From Cyanoderma ruficeps (Eukaryota > Chordata > Aves > Passeriformes > Timaliidae), in contig VZDJ01007747.1 of assembly GCA_008694505.1 (NCBI GenBank), positions 34,255,129 to 34,319,128 of the forward strand: 64,000 nt of DNA, given 5' to 3'. Below the pieces are notes generated by a model. That model did not search any database. It had not been told where the DNA came from and worked only from the letters and a program-made list of their open reading frames with translations. How positions within the stretch are numbered: position 1 is the first letter of the stretch; each line of letters opens with the position of its first letter. The position numbers and the translations under genes are program-made. Shown here piece after piece: positions 37,501 to 50,100 of the stretch.

Positions 37501-40500
37501 CTTAGTGGTCAAAGAGAGCAATTTTCCAGTGCCTTTCTTTAGCACAGCAGCAGGGGGAATGGAAAGGGAGACAGAAGTAAATGTCTGGAAAGATTCCTTC
37601 CCTCCTCCATGGAGCCAGCATAGAATAAAAGTGAATGCTATTCAAATTAAGCATCCCACATCCAATTTTGCCATCTGTGGCACCACACTTGGTTTTCTTA
37701 TAATGTTCACAGAAAGACTAGATGTGACTATATTGAGAAGAGTGTGCCCTAAGTATTTCCCATAGGATGATGCATGAAGGTGTTACTAAAAGCTTGCAAC
37801 AGAGACAAGCTGTGTGAAGCCTGGGATGAGTTAAAATACATTGCAGTACTAGACCATAAAAGAATGTAGGAAATCCTTTGCAGTATCATAGCAGGAAAAC
37901 CAGCCGTCTTCAGTGAGCTGATTTTAATCTGCTTTAGGGTGTCATGAGAAAGGGCTCTTAGACTCATTCTTTGTTTCTTTTACTGTTAATAGATCTCAAT
38001 ATAGAAGGAAATATTCCCTGCTCAGGGCATGGCGCTTCTTAAATAAAGGGTATTCCAGACACTTCCATAGGTGTTCTCATGTCCAGCACATTTCTTCCAT
38101 GGTTTCTGCAAGATGATGCAAGATATCTCTGCTGAAACGCTGGGTCCACTGTGGTCAGAGGAGAAAGAAATATGTTCCAGTAACAGCCAGTCTTAGCAAG
38201 TGAAAAAGATGGGGTGACAAATACTAGAATCTCAAAGGTTCCTAGGAAGCTGTGTTAGAATCTGATTTTCAGTAAGACTTTCATTGCAGTCCCATATGAC
38301 ATTGTTCACACTAAGTCAGTATGAGCCTTCACATATCCATAATTCCCAGTAGGATGTAAGTAGAGAGGGCAAGAATGGGGCAAACATGGAATTTCTTTCT
38401 TCCCTCACCCTGACAAGCTATTGCTCAAGCATTACCAGAATGTGAAGGTAATTTCTTGTTCTGTAGTAGGCCAGATAGAGACAGCAGTAGAAAAGAGATT
38501 GGACAAGCAACATCTCAGGTCATGGTGTTTGTCAAAGACCAGAGGCATTTGGGAATATTTTCTCTGCAGGATGGGCTGCAGAGAGAGACTATGTTCATGT
38601 ACACTGCCTTATCCCACAAATGATCAACAGGATTGTTTTTGGGTAGAGACATTATTCCTTTTTAATTGTTTTAATACATATGGACTTTTGGACAGATGAG
38701 AACTGCATGTGTTGAAGTAACCATGTAGTGCTTTCCAGAAGAAAAAGCCTCATCATGAAGGTCTGCCTTACAACACCACTCCTAAGACCCAAGGTGTACA
38801 TGGTTAAAGGCTGCATTTATGCAGTACAAATTCTTTTGTAGGATATATTCAGAAATTGAAAGTTTTAAAGATGTATCTTCTGCTGCTGAGTATTAAAGCA
38901 TTGGGTTTGAGTAATTCTTTTATCAATCTATTCAGGATGATCTGCATCAGGGCATTCAAATAACATCATTAGAAAATAAAGCATCAGGCATAATAAGCTG
39001 TCACAGGTCAAGGTTGAGATCTAGTCTGGCTTTTATAGCATAAACATGATAGCTTAATGCTTTTAACAACTAAATCATCACTAGAAGGAGCTTTGCTTCA
39101 GAAATATCTGCAGTTTACTGAAGGAACAGAATAGGAATAAGGAAATAAGTGGTTTTGTGCTGCCCTAGAGGGTGTTGCCAAGCACTGCTGAGGGGAAAGT
39201 GGCTAGCTAAGAAAAGTCCTTGCATGGGCTACATCTTGGCTGTGCTGGTCTTGGCAGGTATCAAGTATGAGAGCATCTTTAGTGAAATTTTTAGAAAATT
39301 TCACTGCCAAGTGAAGCTGACAAAGGACGCCTTACTGCAAAATACTTCAGACTGAGCTTAGCAAAGTAGTAATCAATTCCATGCTTTACTGAGAGTAATC
39401 TTTAGACAGGTACCTGCAGAAGTTGTTTAAGATCTTATGCCATCATGGCTTTAATGCATATACATGAGAATTGGTGTGAGACCCTTGCAGACAGATTTCT
39501 TTATGTGCTTATGTGGTCAAAGATGATGCTAGCCTCTAAATTCTAGTTCAGGTACTTAAATACAATAGCCTCTTTTTTTTTGTTTTAAAATGAATAATTC
39601 ATACAGTAGTCTAATGGATGTACATCAAAATATTAATCAAAACCCCCCAATTTATAATTCTCAGTCTGTTGTTCCTCTCCTTTTCCTGGGTACAAGATAC
39701 TACACATCGTGTCATAAACTGAGGTTATCCATTTTCATCCTGATATTTAAAATGAAAATAACATGTTAGCTTGCCATGTTAAGTCTGAAACTAGTCACAG
39801 AGTCTTACTCAGACCTTTATCCAAAATACATAGAAAGAAAGTGTGGCTAATCTTGGCATTAACTTACAGAGCAAACTTCTTCGCAGAGCTGAGACATCAA
39901 GAAAACCTGATAGGGTTTGCCTAGTATAATTTAGGGCTAGGATATAAGTAGGGAATAATATGCAGCAAGCTCCTGTTTGGACTGCAGGATTTGCTTGCAC
40001 ATTCATTTTATTCAAGGAAGCTTGTCTGATCTGTGCACTCTGCTTTCATTATGTCAGCCCTGGTATTTGCAGTTGACTCAAGTGAAAAGGTTGACATTTG
40101 CTTCTTTAACTTTATTCACAAGTGTTCCCTGACAGACAGAAGTAAGCAGTGTGAACTGTTAATGTAGTTTATATATCAGTTGCCTTTTTATCACGAAACA
40201 TTTGTGTTGAGAGAATTTTGGTTGCAATATTTTTTGCACATTTTCAGTAATTTCAGCTGTGTTAATCATCATGACTGGGTATAGGTTTCTACAAATGCAT
40301 GTTTATGATCACACAGAAACAAGTATCAGCCTACACAGCCTGGAACATAACTCAGGTGTTATCACAGGAAACTGTTGCCTGTACTTGAGCATACACTGGA
40401 TTTCTTGCTATTTCATTTATTCTACTGTAGATTATATTTTGACTTGCTATAAATCTCCAATAGGTAGCAGTTACCAGTGCATGGCAGTGGAGCATTCAGA

Positions 40501-42578
40501 ACTATAAATACTTGGAAACTGGTGAATCATCTTCCACTTCTTATGAGTCATAGGCATCTTAGTGGGTTTTGCAAGTGAACAAGTTTTGGATTTGTATAAT
40601 CATAACAAAGAAAATTAAGTTGTTGTCTGTTTGCAACCTCAAAACCAGCATTGCTTTCACCAGGGAAACTTGCTGTTATTGAAGACCCAAGTCCAAACTG
40701 TCTTTCCTTACTGGAATTTGTTTTGCTTTGAGTTTTCCAAATGAAAACTGTATATCACATTTGTCCCATGTTTTGTATGAGAGATATCTATGAACTTCTC
40801 TCTAAGAGAGGCATAGTCCCTGACCTTGTTTTAATACAAAGCCCCCAGCTGTATAACACCAAGATTGCTTGATTATGACCATCAATCCAGCATTGAAGAA
40901 AATAAGAGAAATTGCACAGTATGTCGAATTACATGTGCAGCATTTATTGCTGAACATACAATCCACTCCAAATTACATGTGAAACATCAGTTGTAGATGT
41001 GTCTTGCAGAAGTTGCAAAAGATGGGTCCTACAGACATATCAAATAATTTTTTAGCCCTGAAAGTTTTCACTTGGTTCAGTGTCTGTGTGGTCGTGTGTG
41101 TTTGCAAAATGGATTCATTGATCATCATGGGAAATAGCTGCTGTCTTATAGAGGTTTTGACAGTGAAGCTGTTGAAGTTTTGAAATATTTGGACCTCATA
41201 AGATCTTATTAATATCAGTGCAGATCTTTTTAAAATTCCATAATTCTGTTATGGAAGGTGTGGAAGTTGTCCAAATTAGTATATTTCACCATTTAAAGAA
41301 ATAAAGAATGCAAAATCTTGCCACAGAGCTGCTTTCAGTGATCTGCAGCATCACAGAGCATGTGTCTGGTGGGGAAGTTCAGCTCAGGGTGCAACACCAA
41401 TGTGTGCTTAGGACAGACAAGCATGTTCTAAAATCTGCTGGTGAACCCCAGACTGAGGGAGAAGCACTTGCCTCTCAAGGCATTTCATCCGTGGATGTCT
41501 CTGTACTTTGCTTTAACACATTTCTTCTAGATCCTCACAGCGGAGTGATGTGTGTTGTTTCCCAGAATTAAGGGTATTACTCCAGATTTTGTTTTAGTTG
41601 CCCATTTTATTTTTTTCCCAAAGGATGTGCAGAAGGTGGCATTCAGTCTCTAAATGATATGGCAAACAGTTGTGTGATTCTGACTTTAACTTATTTGAAG
41701 CGGTATATTTTAATGTTCATAAAATTCTTTTATTTTTCTCATAAGAAAGCCAAGTGCAATTAGTAATTTTAGTAGTTATGAAACATGAAAAGTACATCAG
41801 CTGTTATGACAAAATACGTATTAGTCTATTTTAATGAGTCAGACTAGCAGAGTTTCAAGTTACAGCTTTTTAAGAAATTCTTTATTGTGTTGTTCTCTAG
41901 CAGATAAGTATTCAGATTTTGTAATTACATTACATTATATGTTAAATATAAATTCAAAATGGGTGTAACTGCACAAGTATCACTATTAAATTCACTTGTC
42001 TGAGCAAAGTTTTCTGCTGCATGGATTTCTTTTGTTTGGATATTCTAATTACACTAATTATCCAAAATAATGACTGAACAATTATTCTATACTTGAGAAA
42101 AAAAGAAATTTAAAATAAATTTTGGTTTAATTAAGATGTACTTTATGCTAAAAAGATTTAAATCTCAAATTTTAAATATTTTAAGCTTAAATTCAGAGAT
42201 GGTGAAATTAGGAAACAGTCAAAATGCAAAAGCAAGAGCAAGAGACTATAATTCACTTCAACATAATGACACTTAAAAATTATGTATTGTAAGAACATTG
42301 TCATAGAAATTTAATGCATATTTGTAAGCCATTCAAACAATGAACAATTTTTTCAGTGGTCTTAGATAAGGATACCATGCTGACTTGTTTTTTCAAACAT
42401 GCTATATTTTGCAAACATAATTGTGAGTACAATTATAAATGTCATAGCTTATGAATAGTGTAAAATCAACCCTCATGGTTTTAGTTTTGATCTTTATATT
42501 TACTAGGAGAACATATTTCATGGTTCAAGTTCTTCAGTGTTTTCTCAACAAAGTCAAATGCCATTTCTTGTTTTCCAG
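34551..42578 (+). other. Intron 6 (8028 bp)
   Basis: From GTAAGT to TTGTTTTCCAG. I recognise no CR1 or LTR. Somewhat G+C-richer patches occur at 34920-35160 and 41310-41540, but no frame or motif supports a gene. The region before exon 7 (about 41690-42520) is strongly AT-rich. Confidence 0.8.
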
Positions 42579-42680
42579 GGCTTAGTTATTGAACGGCTTG
42601 GACGCAGGCCTCTCCTCATTGGAGGTTTTGGGTTGATGGTCGTCTTCTTTGGAGTACTCACTGTCTCCCTGACTTTACAG
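42579..42680 (+). CDS. SLC2A9: SLC2A9 exon 7 of window: GRRPLLIGG loop and TM9
   Basis: 102 bp, 34 codons, phase 0 at both ends. It encodes [18 protein letters not shown], the TM8-TM9 cytoplasmic loop with the GRRPLL signature (the C-half counterpart of GRK), and TM9 ([16 protein letters not shown]). Human GLUT9 reads almost the same, with small changes (His for Arg before LGRR, and Gly-Leu for Val-Val in TM9). The acceptor is TTGTTTTCCAG. The donor CAG|GTAACA matches the consensus at the exon side and +1 to +4 but has C at +5. The frame is also open for some bases into both introns, but the protein match stops at the sites given. Confidence 0.96.
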
Positions 42681-45157
42681 GTAACACTAGGGTCACTACA
42701 TATTTCTACTCTCTCTTTTACCTGTTTTAAGCATGCCTGATACTGGTTTGTCTCGACATTCCTGCATAAGCCAATCCTTTTAGTCAGTTTGGCATAAGGA
42801 GTGAAGGTCTCTTATACTAATTTATGACTCTGTTTGCTTCAAAGCTCCTGCATTAAAAAGCTATAGGAACTTTCTCACATTGTCATATTCAGACTCCTTA
42901 ACTCAAAGATTTATGCATATCAGGAACTATTATGAAGACAATTTTACCCATAGTTGAATAAACAGTTTATCCATATTCTGTGGGTGTATCTTTGTTTGTA
43001 ATTCACTCTCTCTGAGATTTCTTTCATGCTTCATATGTCATTCCTATTTTAGGTTTGGAATTTTTTTTAGTGAAAAAATTCCATGTTTGATGTTTACTTT
43101 TCTGGTATTTGTATAGGCAATATAAAGACTTATCCTTTGGTGAACATTTGGCCTTAGAATAAAGATGATAATAGACTTTTTAGCAGGACCTGTTGTGATA
43201 GGACCAGAGAGAAAAATTTTAAACAAAACCTGGGTCAATTGAGATTAGATATAATGAAGAATTGTTTTGCAATGAGGCTGGTGAAATGTTGGAACAGGTT
43301 GTCCAGAGAAATGGTTGATGTCCCTTCTTTGGAAACATTCAAGACTAGGTTGGACAGGACCCTGAACAAACTGATTTAGTTGAAGATGCCTCTGCTCATT
43401 GCAGGGGGATTGGAGATAGACGAGCTTTAAAGGTTTCTTTCAATCAATAGGTTTCTATGATTAGATGGTTCTAAGTCATCAGATGTTATTAGTACTCAAT
43501 TCCCCAGGTGTCTCAAAATATCAGAGGAGAATTTATTAAACCAGTTTAAACTTTGGCCCTGAGCAATTTACCTTTTTTGGCTTTCATCTATGTAATAATG
43601 TGTGTGGCTTGTTTATGTTCCAAAGGACTTTAGAGAAGTAAAACTGACATTTAATGGGTTTGGGTGTTCTCGTTTAAACAAGGTGTTTTTCTGCTGGTTT
43701 GGATTCCTGTGTGGTGCCAGTAATCTGACTTCCAAATCTTGTTTCTTGTTTGAAGGGAGTCACTAAGTCAGGCTGACTGGCAGGTCTGTGTCACACCATT
43801 GCAGTTTTATTTGATTTACCTCTCTGCACATGACAATAAAGCTTTACTTCACTTACCTGCCAGTACAGCTGTGAGACAGCTCTCCTGAAGAGAGATATTA
43901 TTTCATATTTTGTATGCCAAGGGAAAAATTCTCTTCCAGATCTTTTAAAGCCAAGTTGGGTGTGTGAGGACCTTCAGCTATCTTAAATCCCTGAAGTCTG
44001 AATGCCTGTCAGTTTTATCTCCTTTCAAAAGGGTCTCAATGTTTAAAGTATTAGAGATTTGCTTTCAACAAAGGATCATGGTACAAGTAGGCTTAATTTC
44101 AGAGAAATTTATATCTACTCCATATTTGCACCTTCTCTTTCTGAGAAATCTTGGATTTGCTTCCAGACAAGAACTCTAGATTGAGTAATTTTGATAGATC
44201 TATGACCCTTTTGGTTAATGTTAATATCCAGGAGACCATGGTTTCCTCATAACTAAAGAAATAACCCAGACTAGAAGAGAAAAAGCATCAAAAAATGGGG
44301 GCCTTTCCTTAACATTGAAAAAAATAATTGCTATCTTTAGCAAGAATATTTTGGTGATAGTACACTTACATGTATCTTAACAAACTTTCCAAAAATAGAA
44401 AAATTCTAATAAAAATGTCATTCACACTTTGCTGTGGTAAAACTCCACCTGTTGGAGAGAGAAAGAAATGGGCACCCATGATTTTTTCTCATGTATTAGA
44501 ATTAAAATCAAGCATTCACATGCACGATTAAGAAACAATTCTGTTTGCAGTTCCTGCAAAGTCCACAGGAATTGCTCTTTGTATTTCAAATTCTTGACAT
44601 TTAGATATCTCAGTAGAGAAAAATCTGCTTAGAAGTAAGGGAGAGATAGCATATGTGGCCTTTCTTGTTTGCAAAATCAGATTAGGGCTGAAAAGCCCTG
44701 CACTGTGGCTTTGCCATGCTTTGCCTAGGTTCAGATACCTGGTTCTCCTACCAAATGTCAGCCTGCCACGTACAGCCTTCAGCCAAGCCTTTGACTGGTG
44801 AACTTTGAAGCTCATGGGCCATTCTAGATGCTCTTTTTAAACATGACTGAAGTACCTGAAGTGGATAGAGGTGTGTTCAGTGTTCCAGGTTGGCTTGAAC
44901 TCTAGCACAAGTTGTGATTTTTTAGAGTTCTGACTCTGGTACATAGCTTGCCTAGTGTTTCTCTGCAGGGATTTCACAGAGACCAAGGCCTTTAAATACA
45001 AATCATGTAATACGGTGCTACAGAAGTATGTGATTTTCTGAAGTAACCCCTGACTAAATTCTGAAATAAATCAAGACATTATCTATTATCTGTGAGTTTT
45101 TTAAAATATTTGTGATATGTACAATATGTTTAAAATGAATATCTTTTATCTACCCAG
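42681..45157 (+). other. Intron 7 (2477 bp), contains a CR1 3' end
   Basis: From GTAACA to TTTTATCTACCCAG. The CR1 fragment at 43225-43465 is the only recognised element; the remainder is unassigned AT-rich sequence. Confidence 0.85.
43225..43465 (+). repeat. CR1 LINE 3' end
   Basis: Successive CR1 phrases: TTGAGATTAGATATAATGAA, TGAGGCTGGTGAAATGTTGG, AACAGGTTGTCCAGAGAAAT, ACATTCAAGACTAGGTTGGA, CTCTGCTCATTGCAGGGGGA, TTTAAAGGTTTCTTTCAATC and TTTCTATGATTAGATGGTT, the last being a degraded ATTCTATG tail. Same sense as SLC2A9 and 5'-truncated. Confidence 0.9.
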
Positions 45158-45233
45158 AACACTGTGCACTGGCTTCCTTACCTCAGTATATTTTGCATCC
45201 TTGCAATCATTGCGTCGTTCTGCATTGGACCAG
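45158..45233 (+). CDS. SLC2A9: SLC2A9 exon 8 of window: most of TM10
   Basis: 76 bp, phase 0 to phase 1. It encodes NTVHWLPYLSIFCILAIIAS then FCIGP plus the first base of Gly, which gives the TM9-TM10 outer loop and TM10 up to the GPGG signature completed in exon 9. Human GLUT9 has a Ser where this has Ile just before GPGG, and a Val-Gly pair where this has Phe-Cys in TM10. The acceptor is TTTTATCTACCCAG and the donor CCAG|GTATGT. It is the smallest exon of the window, but size, phase and protein match all agree. Confidence 0.95.
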
Positions 45234-46754
45234 GTATGTCTATATTATTTCTGCATGTTTCTTTGTACATCTAAGGACAGGTATTTTTGCACTGGCATTA
45301 TGTTACCAAATCACTTGTACAGAACTTCATTTTGGCAGTAAACCAGAAAACAAGACTTTTGTTCTCTTGAGCTTTTAGAGGGGGTTTTTTGTGCACTATT
45401 TACTGTCTCTTTTTCTTTGTAAGGAGTTTGACATTAAACATTAATCAGCTGTCTATACATTTTCACCACTGAAGTGGTCTAATTGATTGATTGTGGTTTA
45501 TTTGGGGAAGAGTTGCTGATGTTTGATGTGACTCTAATGAAATACTGCTGTAATTCTGTGGATCCTCTTTTGAAAAGCTGAGAAAAAAATATGCTGCTTT
45601 AGAGAAAAATGGGGAGAATACCAAGATATTTCTTTTACCCTTGTTTCTGGGAAAAGGGTTCATCACTAATTTCTGTGAAAAATACTGGGAAAATACTGAA
45701 AAAATAGCAATCCTTTTGTCCCTCTCAGGTTCAAATCTCAGGTTCAGCTAAGTCTACTGTACTGCTGACATATGTTTCTTAGACTGAGATGGGGGGACGG
45801 GTGTTAAAGAATTCTGTGGAATAGAACTTTTCTTGAATTTTAGATACCTTAGGAATGTCAAATGTTGACTTGAAACTTCTTTAAAACTTCCCTTCTGGTG
45901 TTTTATGTGGCTCAGAGGGTTTAAATGCAGCTATTTGCAACATCTACCATTGGGGTTTTTAAAATCTCTGTTGAAAGAAACTGAAGTCTTTTCCCTATTA
46001 CAGATGTGTTCCACCAATTTTTAGAACTTGCAGATCAATATGTTCTTACATGTTATATTTCCAGCATATGAAGATTAACTCTCTGCTTTTCTTCTTCACC
46101 TCACCATTCTTCAAAATGGATTCTAGTGTGCTTCATTTAGATTCTTTCTCTTTATTGATGTTCTTCAGGATTTGTGTTGTACTTCACGATCTCTTTGGAA
46201 CAAAGTGTCTGCAGATACATCCAGGACAAACAGCTATTGTTAGAAATTACTTGCTTACTCTCTACAGAAATTCATTAAAATTAAAGCTTCTGTTGTGTTT
46301 TTCACTGTGCTCAGTGCTGTTAAAGCCAAAGAACATACCAGCAGCTACCTAGTTGGTCTCTCTGCCTTTCTTCTGTGTGTTCAAACATTTGTCATATCTG
46401 ACAATAGTGGGAATATCAGGGTAGCACTAAACACTGAAATGCTTTTAATGACAATCTCGGTAATTGACTCTTCAGCTGTTGAGAAGAAGATGTGAAGAAT
46501 CATATTCTGATATCTCTGCAAATCAATGACGATATTTTAGGTGATTTTGATAGGGGCCAATTTATTTTCAATGAAACTTTTCTGTTCTCTTTAGAGGAGC
46601 TTAGCAGATCTGAACTGCTTTACTACCTTTTAGATGCACAAATTCCATTATTAGCAATGTTTTAAGATGATTGAATAAGAAGAGAGCATATATATTTTTT
46701 TTCTGAACAAAGAAATTATTACAAGAAGTCCACATTTCATCCACCACTTTTTGT

Positions 46755-47125
46755 ATCCCAAGACACAGCTCAATAATCGAGTGCAAATACTGTGTCAAGT
46801 TTTGTTCCCCTTTGCTTGTACAGGAAAGACATCAATAGCCTGTGACATGTCCATTGGAGAGTCACCATGTCAGCCAGGAGACCTGTGAGAGGGGCCTGGG
46901 TGAACTGGACTTGTCCAGCCTGAGAAGAGACAGCTTTGGGAGCTTAAGAGCAGTGCCACTACCTATGAGAAGGGTGTGGCAATGGCAGAGCCAGTCTCCT
47001 GTTGCTGCATGGTGAGGTGCTTGAGAGGCAGAATATAGGTGTTAAAACAAGAAAGATGCAGAGAGACTGTAAGGAAAAGGTTTTTGCCTCAAGGCAGTCA
47101 AGCAGGCTACCAAGGATACTGAGTC
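46755..47125 (+). repeat. CR1 LINE fragment (end of ORF2 and start of 3' region)
   Basis: Phrases match CR1 upstream of the 3' end: AATACTGTGTCAAGTTTTGT, TTGTACAGGAAAGACATC, CTTGTCCAGCCTGAGAAGAG, ACAGCTTTGGGAGCTTAAGA, and GTAAGGAAAAGGTTTTTGCC with GGCAGTCAAGCAGGCTACC at its right. The final part with the octamer tail is missing, and the middle is much rearranged. Same sense as SLC2A9. Confidence 0.75.
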
Positions 47126-50100
47126 CTTAATTACTACACAAAGATCAAAAGTAAATAGTTTGTACTTCTGTTTTTCTCCCTTGCAGTGGTTGTAGGGAAG
47201 TGTCCAGAGGAAAATACAAACAGAGCAAGGTGAGACATTTTTAAGAGAAGCAAAGCACTTTTTTTTCCAGCTTAGGGTCTTTCTGAGGCATAGCTTCTAA
47301 TACCTTCATAGCCTCCCATGGATTTGTTAAATCTCTGTCTGAAGCAACAGAATTTTAGCATTTTTTGGCAAAGAAAACTACATGCCTACACCTTTCATCC
47401 ACACGGCCTTTTAAGCCTTTGTCTGATATCCTCTAGGTCTTGTAGAAACAGAACAACTGATTCTTTTCCTCTTTTTCAACTTCCTTGTGATCTTGTAAAT
47501 TTTTACCTTATCAGCACAGATTTTTCTGGAATGAACAGCTATTTCTTATTGCCACCTTCTCAGTGACATTTTATGGCACCCCTTTAGCAGGAAAATTTCA
47601 CACTTTGGTGTTCTTTTGTAGCACTCTGATGGTTTAGTGAGACAAGGCTGAAGTTCAAGAATAACTTTCAGACCTTTCTAGTGGTAAAAGGGGTTTCCCC
47701 CAAGAAAATTAAGATATATTCTTTATTATAAAGCTGCATATTTATATACTTTTAGCCTTTTGTAAAAGTTTTGTCAATCATTTGTATTGGTTAAACAGGG
47801 ACTATTGTCAAATAATCTTCAGTATCTTAATTCCTCCTGTAGTTACACTACAAAAACAATTTGTAATGATTCCATAGGTACAAATCTTAAACTAGGATGG
47901 ATTTAGTTTTTGTTCATTGAGCTATTGGTACTTGGAAAAATTATCCCATCTAAACATAACAAATAACATGAGTGATCAAGTTTATAAAAATACTGCTTTA
48001 ACTTTCTAGAGCATAAAATTGCCTTTAAAAGTATGATATTTTCTCTCTTGTTAGAACATCTAATACCTTCTTGATAGCTTAGATGTTGTGTAAACCATTT
48101 TCTGAGAGCATATGCATGAGTCCCATCTGCTTCTTTACAGTGAGGATCAGCTGTTACTATAAACTGTGGAGGGTGTTTGTTTGTTTCATTTTTCTGAAGT
48201 TGGCTTTTCAGCTTGCAGATATTTTTGAGGATTGAAACAGTAATGCTAGCAACAAGTATGTTCAGGCATGTGTATGGTTTGGTACTTCATGATTTTTGTC
48301 AAAAGACAACAGCAGAAAGCTTTCACTTTCTAAAAATTAAAGGGGCCCTCATGCTCGATACAGTAAATCTGAAAGAAAATCATTAATTGTTCTATAGACT
48401 AGGGAGGTATGCTGGTCCAGACAGTTGTTTCATTGTGCCTATTTGGTTAATTTTATGCAAGTTAAGATAGTTGCTGGTCCTGAAATAAATATAGAATACA
48501 TTTCAAATGAAGAATTGTCATCCAGCAAACAGGAAATAGAAAAAACTGAGAGGATTGGTTCTCACTCCTAAGGAGACAAAAAGCAAAAAGCTGAAAATCA
48601 GCTGAAAAGCAAATCAAAGAAAAAAAGTATAAGAATGTTTTCAGGATCTTCAAAGAGCATTAATGCTGTTCAGGTTATGCATCATGAGCAAATGCATTGA
48701 TTTGTAATACCTTTACAAAATGGGTAAATAATGTGCAGCTTCTTGGAAATTTGGATAATGATAAGCAGGTTTAGGTACATGTGAAATGTCTTCCTTCTTT
48801 AACTTTCCTTAGTTAATATTTAAGAAAAAACAAAACTAAGATTTATTCCCACTCTCTCAGTTAAACCTGTGTGGCTGCCTCTTCATGGACTGAAAACTCC
48901 TGTTCAGCTGTGCCTGCAGAATAAATCTCTTTAAGGAAAGATGGTCTAAAATCTGACTTAAACAGAAAAAAGGAAAGGTTCTGCTTACGTTTGGCTATTT
49001 TCTTGAATTCCCCATTCATCTATTGTACCTTTACAATAGTTGCTGTGCCAGCAAGTGATTTTTGATTTTTCTGGGAGAATTGGAAAATGTGCATTGAAGT
49101 TTTAGAAAACCTGCTGCAGATTGTCCCCTTTTACCCACCAGCCGAATATTAAAAAAAAATGACTGAACACCCAAAAACTGACACAGAATGTGTTCCATTC
49201 AGTTTCCTGATTTTTCTGCAGGGATGTTGACGCCACTTGTCAGTGAGTCTGTCATGAATTTTCAGATGAGGGGCTTGCAGGTTTTGGTTTTGAAGTTTTT
49301 CCAACTCACATAAAACAATTATATGTTCATACCCTGAACCAGAGAATGGCTTTTCTGACACCTGTCAGGGTGTGTCAGATAGTGGAACATATGGAGAGAA
49401 ACCCTGATCAACTGATTAATTGGTGATTACAGAAACATTGGCATGAACTTCAGGATAACCTTCCTCGTCAAAGTAAGTGTAACAAAAAGACAGAGAAGAC
49501 CTTGAGAACTTGGAAAGCTGGCACAAAACATCTCCATGCATTATCTTTGTATGAAGGGATTAATTGGTATTTCTTCCTTAGAAGCATATTCCGTTTAAGT
49601 GTAACACCTTTCTATCCAGTTTTGATAAGTAGAGAATGCCCTGCTGCAGAGAAGGGACAGGAAACCATGGTGACCAAGGTGAGCAATGGTGTCTGTCTTT
49701 CACTAAATGGAAGGATGGGAGGAGGTGGGAGGAGGTGGACTGTTTTGATAAAATACCTAGCTTTGAGACAATCTTCTTTTACCACCTTCTTTCAGAAACC
49801 GAATAAGTACGGTTGCTTTCAAATCTCTGCAAATTTGCTGGCTCTGGAAATACAGTGCACTGAAGCACTGCACTTATTTTACCACTGGAAATAACCCAGA
49901 CCCTAATTGTGGCAGTAAGATCTAAAAAGTGTTTGTGTAGCACAGGTGTGTTGCCCACTCTTTGACCATTGCATCTGGGAGGGAGATCAGCTACATGTGT
50001 GCACCAGAATGTATGTGGTAATGTTTCTTCTTCCAAAGAGTTCCTTGGAGTCCTTTGGAAAGAAAAGAAAAATTAACCTTTTATTAGAACAAACAGTAAT

